A stretch of DNA of 64,000 nt, taken from assembly GCF_014649035.1 (NCBI RefSeq), contig NZ_BMSG01000001.1, positions 62,001 to 126,000 of the forward strand, read 5' to 3'. This document shows positions 59,988 through 64,000 of this stretch, in pieces. The notes beneath the pieces are model-generated. The model made no database searches. It saw nothing but the letters and a program-made list of their open reading frames with translations, and was not told the DNA's origin. Every line of letters starts with the position of its first letter. Position 1 is the first letter of the stretch. This stretch comes from Streptomyces sindenensis (GTDB lineage Bacteria; Actinomycetota; Actinomycetes; Streptomycetales; Streptomycetaceae). A program made the position numbers and the translations under genes.

Positions 59988-61226
59988 ATGCGGGGAGAGG
60001 ATCCGTTCGACGAAGGCGCGGCGGGAGGCGGCATCCTGCGTCAGCCGAAGGCCGTCTGGGCCACTGCGGGCGCCTCGGTCGTGGCCTTCATGGGGATCGG
60101 CCTGGTGGACCCGATCCTGCCGTCCATCGCCCGGGGCCTCGACGCCTCGGCGAGCCAGGTGTCGCTGCTGTTCACCTCGTACTTCCTGATCACCGCGTTC
60201 GCGATGCTGGTCACCGGCTTCGTCTCCAGCCGCATCGGCGGCCGCAAGACCCTGCTGGCCGGTCTCGCGCTGGTGGTCGTCTTCGCCGCGCTCTCCGGCA
60301 CCTCGTCCTCCGTCGCCGAACTGGTCGGCTTCCGGGCCGGCTGGGGCCTGGGCAACGCCCTCTTCGTCTCGACCGCCCTCGCGGTGATCGTCGGAGCGGC
60401 GGCGGGCGGCAGCGCGGCGGCGATCCTGCTGTACGAGTCGGCGCTCGGCCTCGGCATGGCGTGCGGGCCGCTGCTCGGCGCGCTGCTGGGGGACGCCAGC
60501 TGGCGCTACCCGTTCTTCGGCACGGCGGCCCTGATGGCGATCGGCTTCCTCTGCATCGCCGCGTTCCTCGGGGAACAGCCGAAGCCCGCCGTCAGGACCT
60601 CGCTGCTCGATCCCGTGAAGGCGCTGGGCCACGGCGGGCTGGCCTCGGTGGCGGCCTCGGCGTTCTTCTACAACTACGCCTTCTTCACGGTCCTGGCCTT
60701 CACGCCGTTCGTGCTGGACATGACCCCGTACACGTCGGGCGCGGTCTTCTTCGCCTGGGGCCTGCTGCTCGCCGTCTTCTCCGTGCTGGTCGCCCCGCGC
60801 CTCCAGCGCCGCTTCGGCTCGCTCAAGGTGCTCGGGGCCTCGCTGGTCCTGCTCGCCGCCGACCTGCTGGTCCTCGGCTACGGCAGCCACACCACGGCGA
60901 TCGTCGCCACGATCGTCTCCGGCGCGTTCATCGGCATGAACAACACCGTCTACACCGAGCTGGCCCTCGGGGTCTCCGACGCCCCGCGGCCCGTGGCCAG
61001 CGCCGGTTACAACTTCGTCCGCTGGTTCGCCGCGGCGGCCGCCCCCTTCCTCGCCCCGAAGATCGAGGAGTGGACCGACAGCCACGTCCCGTTCGTGGTG
61101 GCCGCGCTCGCCGCCCTGGCCGGAGCGGCCGTCGTGGGAGTACGGCGTACGGCACTGACCCACGAGGCCGAGGAACTGGAGCCGGTCCACGCGCTGGAGG
61201 ACGGCGTGACGGTCTTCGCCGACTGA
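59988..61226 (+). CDS. MFS transporter (drug-exporter type)
   Basis: 412 residues with about 12 membrane helices. The inter-helix 2-3 loop reads SSRIGGRKTLLAG, an MFS motif A variant, and GLGMACGPLLGALLGD resembles motif C of drug:H+ antiporters. AAGGAG eight bases before the ATG. A likely efflux pump; its palindromic operator implies inducible control. Ends close to the convergent SUFU gene, with a duplicated 16-bp block in the gap. Confidence 0.93.
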   Translation: MRGEDPFDEGAAGGGILRQPKAVWATAGASVVAFMGIGLVDPILPSIARGLDASASQVSLLFTSYFLITAFAMLVTGFVSSRIGGRKTLLAGLALVVVFAALSGTSSSVAELVGFRAGWGLGNALFVSTALAVIVGAAAGGSAAAILLYESALGLGMACGPLLGALLGDASWRYPFFGTAALMAIGFLCIAAFLGEQPKPAVRTSLLDPVKALGHGGLASVAASAFFYNYAFFTVLAFTPFVLDMTPYTSGAVFFAWGLLLAVFSVLVAPRLQRRFGSLKVLGASLVLLAADLLVLGYGSHTTAIVATIVSGAFIGMNNTVYTELALGVSDAPRPVASAGYNFVRWFAAAAAPFLAPKIEEWTDSHVPFVVAALAALAGAAVVGVRRTALTHEAEELEPVHALEDGVTVFAD

Positions 61227-61262
61227 CCGCCCAGCAGAGGAACCGGTCAGCAGAGGAGCCGG

Positions 61263-61847
61263 TCAGTCCAGCGGTACGGACGTGCGCTGCGGATCGCGCA
61301 GGTCCGTACCGTGCGTCAGCCACCGCTCCTGGAGCTCCTGCGCACCGCGCACCCGCTTCCAGGCGGCCTCGTTGTGCGTCATCGGCAGCAGCGGCAGGAA
61401 GCGGACCGGGTCCATCGGCGCGTCCAGCTCCAGGTCCTCCACCAGCCCGCCGGGCTCCGCGACCAGGACCGAGGTGAACGGCGCCCCGGTCCACAGCGGT
61501 TCACCCAGGTCCAGCGAGGCGCCCGGGGCCACGATCAGCCCCTCGACCTGCGGGGAGGCGGCCAGTACGGCGAGCGGGCGCAGCACCTGGTCGGTGTCGG
61601 CGATTCCGCCCCGTACGGACAGGATCAGCTCGGCGCGGGGCCCCTTCACGGGGTCGGCGAGCGGCGAGGTCGGATCGGCCATCGGCGCGCCCGACATGCC
61701 GAGCGTCGCGTAGCGCACGATGTCGCCGTCGAGGAAGCGGAGCACCTGGATGCGGTCCGTGCCGAGGAACGTCACGTCGGCGCGGGCGTCCGGCTCCCCG
61801 AGGGCGGAGCGGAGCCGGGCCTCGACCAGCGGAAGAATTTCTGCCAT
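61263..61847 (-). CDS. Suppressor-of-fused (SUFU) domain protein
   Basis: 194 residues: MAEILPLVEARLRSAL start, GDIVRYATLGMSGAPMADP, ELILSVRGG and a SUFU-like C-terminal part with FTSVLVAEPGGLVEDL and RFLPLLPMTHNEAAWK. Bacterial SUFU proteins often appear as immunity proteins of contact-dependent toxins, but no toxin gene is adjacent. ATG start with weak ribosome-binding site. Confidence 0.87.
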   Translation of the reverse strand: MAEILPLVEARLRSALGEPDARADVTFLGTDRIQVLRFLDGDIVRYATLGMSGAPMADPTSPLADPVKGPRAELILSVRGGIADTDQVLRPLAVLAASPQVEGLIVAPGASLDLGEPLWTGAPFTSVLVAEPGGLVEDLELDAPMDPVRFLPLLPMTHNEAAWKRVRGAQELQERWLTHGTDLRDPQRTSVPLD

Positions 61848-62315
61848 GCGGCGAGCATAGATCGCGTAGTGAATGGGCAAAGTACGGGATTGGGTCTTGA
61901 GCGGCTGATAGCCTGGCCGCCGGTCGGGACAGCACGCAGAAGCGTCGCTCTTCTTCGTCCCGACGACACGTCGTCCCCCACGGGGGACCGGCCGGAGGAG
62001 GTGGGGACTGCCATGGATCCAAGTCGACCGTGCAGTACCGACCGCTCTTCCGAGCCTCACCTCTCCCGCTGATCCGACGCCTCCCGTCGGTGGCCCGGGG
62101 CCGACATCGCCGTCGTGTCCGAACGACTTCCCGACAGCGGTTCGCGTGACGGAAGAGCCCTTCGTTCCTGCCTGCCCGAAGCGCATTTTTGCCTGTCTGT
62201 AGCGAACGCCGTCATCGCGCCCGCGCGGTGGAGCCCGCTTTGCGGACGTGAGCACACGTCCCCATTCCGGGCTGTTCCACGCCCTCGCCGACGGCCCTCC
62301 GTGAAGGAGCCAGCC
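61848..62315 (+). other. Long upstream region of corA (468 bp)
   Basis: Divergent space between the SUFU and corA genes. It contains one small frame with a strong ribosome-binding site (62013-62072) and several GC-rich hairpins; a T-run (atttttgcc) lies near 62190. No recognised M-box or other riboswitch. Length suits a regulated leader. Confidence 0.5.
62013..62072 (+). CDS. Candidate leader peptide upstream of corA (19 aa)
   Basis: ATG with GGAGGAGGT about nine bases upstream. The peptide is MDPSRPCSTDRSSEPHLSR, three prolines in 19 residues. It ends 243 nt before the corA start on the same strand. In enterobacteria corA and mgtA have regulatory leader peptides; proposing one here is inference. 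Confidence 0.5.
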   Translation: MDPSRPCSTDRSSEPHLSR

Positions 62316-63431
62316 ATGTCGATGATCCGTGACCTGCGCGCCGCCGTGCGCCCGTCCCTCCGTAAGAACAGCGCCCCGTACAGCGCGTACGACACCACCC
62401 GCGACCCGTCCGCCTCCAGCGCCGTCGTCGACTGCGCGGTCTACCGCGACGGCCGCCGACTGGTGACGCCCGCCACCCCGACCCCGCACGAGGCGATGCT
62501 CCAGGTGCGGGAGGAGGGCGGTTTCGCCTGGATCGGTCTGCACGAGCCGACGGAGGCCGAATTCGCGGGTATCGCCCGGGAGTTCGGGCTGCACCCGCTG
62601 GCGGTGGAGGACGCCGTCCACGCCCACCAGCGGCCCAAGCTGGAGCGGTACGACGACACGCTGTTCACCGTCTTCAAGACGATCCACTACGTGGAGCACG
62701 CCGAACTCACCGCCACCAGCGAGGTCGTGGAGACCGGTGAGGTGATGTGCTTCACGGGCCGGGACTTCGTCATCACCGTCCGGCACGGCGGCCAGGGCTC
62801 CCTGCGCGCCCTGCGCCACCGCCTCCAGGACGATCCGGAGCTGCTCGCCAAGGGCCCGTCCGCCGTGCTGCACGCCATCGCCGACCACGTGGTCGACGGG
62901 TACATCGCGGTGGCCGAGGCGGTGCAGGACGACATCGACGAGGTGGAGATCGATGTCTTCTCCACCCCGGCGAAGGGCTCCGCACGCGGTTCGGACGCCG
63001 GCCGGATCTACCAACTCAAGCGCGAGGTCCTGGAGTTCAAGCGGGCCGTGTCCCCGCTGCTGCGGCCCATGCAGCTGCTGAGCGAACGTCCGATGCGGCT
63101 GATCGACCCCGACATCCAGAAGTACTTCCGCGATGTCGCCGACCACCTCGCCCGGGTCCAGGAAGAGGTCCTCGGCTTCGACGAGCTGCTGAACTCGATC
63201 CTCCAGGCCAATCTGGCGCAGGCGACGGTCACGCAGAACGAGGACATGCGCAAGATCACCTCCTGGGCGGCGATCATCGCCGTGCCGACGATGATCTGCG
63301 GGGTCTACGGCATGAACTTCGACCACATGCCGGAGCTGGAGTGGAGGTACGGCTATCCGCTGGTGCTCGGCGTCATCGGGGTGGTCTGTTTCTCGATCCA
63401 CCGCATCCTCAAGCGCAACGGCTGGCTGTGA
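62316..63431 (+). CDS. corA: CorA-type magnesium/cobalt channel
   Basis: 371 residues. Cytosolic funnel domain, long helix (RIYQLKREVLEFKRAVSPL), and two C-terminal membrane helices with the signature YGMNF (GMN motif) at the pore loop, ending in the basic RILKRNGWL. A pentameric divalent-cation channel for Mg2+ uptake. ATG has AAGGAG six bases upstream; an in-frame extension to 62115 is not needed. Preceded by a long leader region. Confidence 0.95.
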   Translation: MSMIRDLRAAVRPSLRKNSAPYSAYDTTRDPSASSAVVDCAVYRDGRRLVTPATPTPHEAMLQVREEGGFAWIGLHEPTEAEFAGIAREFGLHPLAVEDAVHAHQRPKLERYDDTLFTVFKTIHYVEHAELTATSEVVETGEVMCFTGRDFVITVRHGGQGSLRALRHRLQDDPELLAKGPSAVLHAIADHVVDGYIAVAEAVQDDIDEVEIDVFSTPAKGSARGSDAGRIYQLKREVLEFKRAVSPLLRPMQLLSERPMRLIDPDIQKYFRDVADHLARVQEEVLGFDELLNSILQANLAQATVTQNEDMRKITSWAAIIAVPTMICGVYGMNFDHMPELEWRYGYPLVLGVIGVVCFSIHRILKRNGWL

Positions 63432-63489
63432 GCGCGGGCTCATCAGGACGAGAGGCCCTGGGGTCCTCGGGCCCGTCTAAGCTCGGCCC

Positions 63490-64000
63490 ATGACTGACGC
63501 CACCGCGACCGACGCCGCCGGCCTGCTGGAGCGGGCCCTCGCCGAGGAGGCCACCAAGAAGTCGGGCCTGGTCTGGGTCCGGGGCTCCGGGCCCGCCCGT
63601 GCCGTCTGGCACGTCTGGCACGAGGGCGCGGCGCTCCTGGTCGGCGGCGGCCCCGGCGAGCAGCCGCTGCCTCGGGGCCTGGCCGACGGGGGCCGCGCCG
63701 AGGTGACCGTACGCAGCAAGGACAAGGGCGGCCGGATCGTCGCCTGGAGTGCGGCGGTACGTTTCCTGGCGCCGCACTCCGAGGAGTGGGAGGCGGCGGT
63801 CGCCGAGCTGAAGGGCAAGCGGCTGAACGCGCCGGACGCCGAGGCGATGCCCGAGCGGTGGGCGCGCACGTGCACGGTGGTGCGGCTGACACCGGAGGCG
63901 GTGAGCACCGTGCTGCCGGACTCCTCGCTGGCGGCCGTTCCGCTGCCGACCCCGGCCACCACCCGCGAGCCCGCCCCGGCGGCGGTCCCCCGGCTGCTGC
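63490..64000 (+). CDS. Hypothetical protein, cut by the window end
   Basis: Open from ATG to the last base, 170 codons visible. MTDATATDAAGLLERALAEE starts a helix, then WVRGSGPARAVWHVWHEGAA, EVTVRSKDKGGRIVAWSA and ERWARTCTVVRLTP. The strand order is reminiscent of split-barrel flavin/PNPOx-like proteins, but no motif confirms it. C-terminus outside the window. Confidence 0.75.
   Translation, partial: MTDATATDAAGLLERALAEEATKKSGLVWVRGSGPARAVWHVWHEGAALLVGGGPGEQPLPRGLADGGRAEVTVRSKDKGGRIVAWSAAVRFLAPHSEEWEAAVAELKGKRLNAPDAEAMPERWARTCTVVRLTPEAVSTVLPDSSLAAVPLPTPATTREPAPAAVPRLL

Noticed and set aside
62115..62315. N-terminal extension of CorA by 67 residues
   Set aside because: AAGGAG six bases before 62316 fixes the start; the extension is Arg/Pro-rich and unlike CorA.

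Overview
The window is chromosomal DNA of a Streptomyces. The GC content is very high, almost every codon ends in G or C, GTG starts are common, and the gene content is that of the Streptomyces core: WblC, AdnAB, mycoredoxin, the UPF0182 protein and several Streptomyces-only hypotheticals. I saw no insertion sequence, phage, CRISPR array or rRNA. From memory, much of the gene order matches the Mycobacterium tuberculosis block Rv3193c-Rv3211 (UPF0182, PDZ/Lon-like protease, DUF2342, ABC1 kinase, whiB7, uvrD2, mrx1, nudC, adnBA, alkyltransferase-like, moeZ, DUF3152, TetR, DUF3107, ferritin-like, DEAD-box helicase). So most of the window is an old conserved neighbourhood, and the parts that break this order are the accessory ones.

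Layout. (1) 1-7.8 kb: two identical initiator tRNA genes flank a large Sel1/TPR-repeat protein; then a UPF0182 membrane protein, a PPA1309-family protein, a membrane-anchored PDZ/Lon-like protease and a 56-residue membrane peptide. (2) 7.9-16 kb: moaE, an atypical SDR protein, a DUF2342 metalloprotease overlapping a Nudix hydrolase, three tandem AIM24 proteins (one fused to TerD), and a YgjP-type metallopeptidase. (3) 16-23.5 kb: an orphan ThiF/E1-like protein with a possible leader-peptide-binding N-terminus, an ABC1 kinase, a zinc ribbon, the wblC resistance regulator with a long attenuator-type leader, uvrD2, a 21-bp tandem repeat, and mycoredoxin behind a sigma-R-type promoter. (4) 23.5-33.7 kb: nudC, an M20 peptidase, adnB, adnA and an alkyltransferase-like protein, the last four on one strand as a probable DNA-repair operon. 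(5) 34-41.5 kb: a flippase-like/pseudokinase fusion, two tandem TAP-type lipoprotein peptidases, and moeZ behind a sigma-R-type promoter. (6) 41.6-46.9 kb: a four-gene module (PelF-like glycosyltransferase, polytopic membrane protein, NAD-dependent sugar epimerase, spherulin-4-like glycosidase) that interrupts the mycobacterial gene order and looks like a minimal Pel-like, GalNAc-polymer locus. (7) 47-57 kb: DUF3152 metzincin-like protein, alpha/beta hydrolase, TetR, DUF3107, ferritin-like protein, DEAD-box helicase, hydrolase, NYN-domain protein. (8) 57-64 kb: a 50-residue protein behind a sigma-R-type promoter, MarC, PHP phosphoesterase, DUF6758, an MFS exporter behind a palindromic operator, a SUFU-domain protein, CorA behind a possible leader peptide, and a hypothetical protein cut by the window end.

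Functional themes. Three GGAAT-N18-GTT elements (mycoredoxin, moeZ, the 50-residue protein) point to thiol-stress control. wblC, the helicases and the repair genes point to antibiotic and DNA-damage responses. Perfect hairpins mark most convergent gene ends. In-frame minisatellites recur in disordered parts of several proteins. Start sites were set from ribosome-binding sites where visible; several lie well inside the longest open frame. Nothing here was checked against a database.
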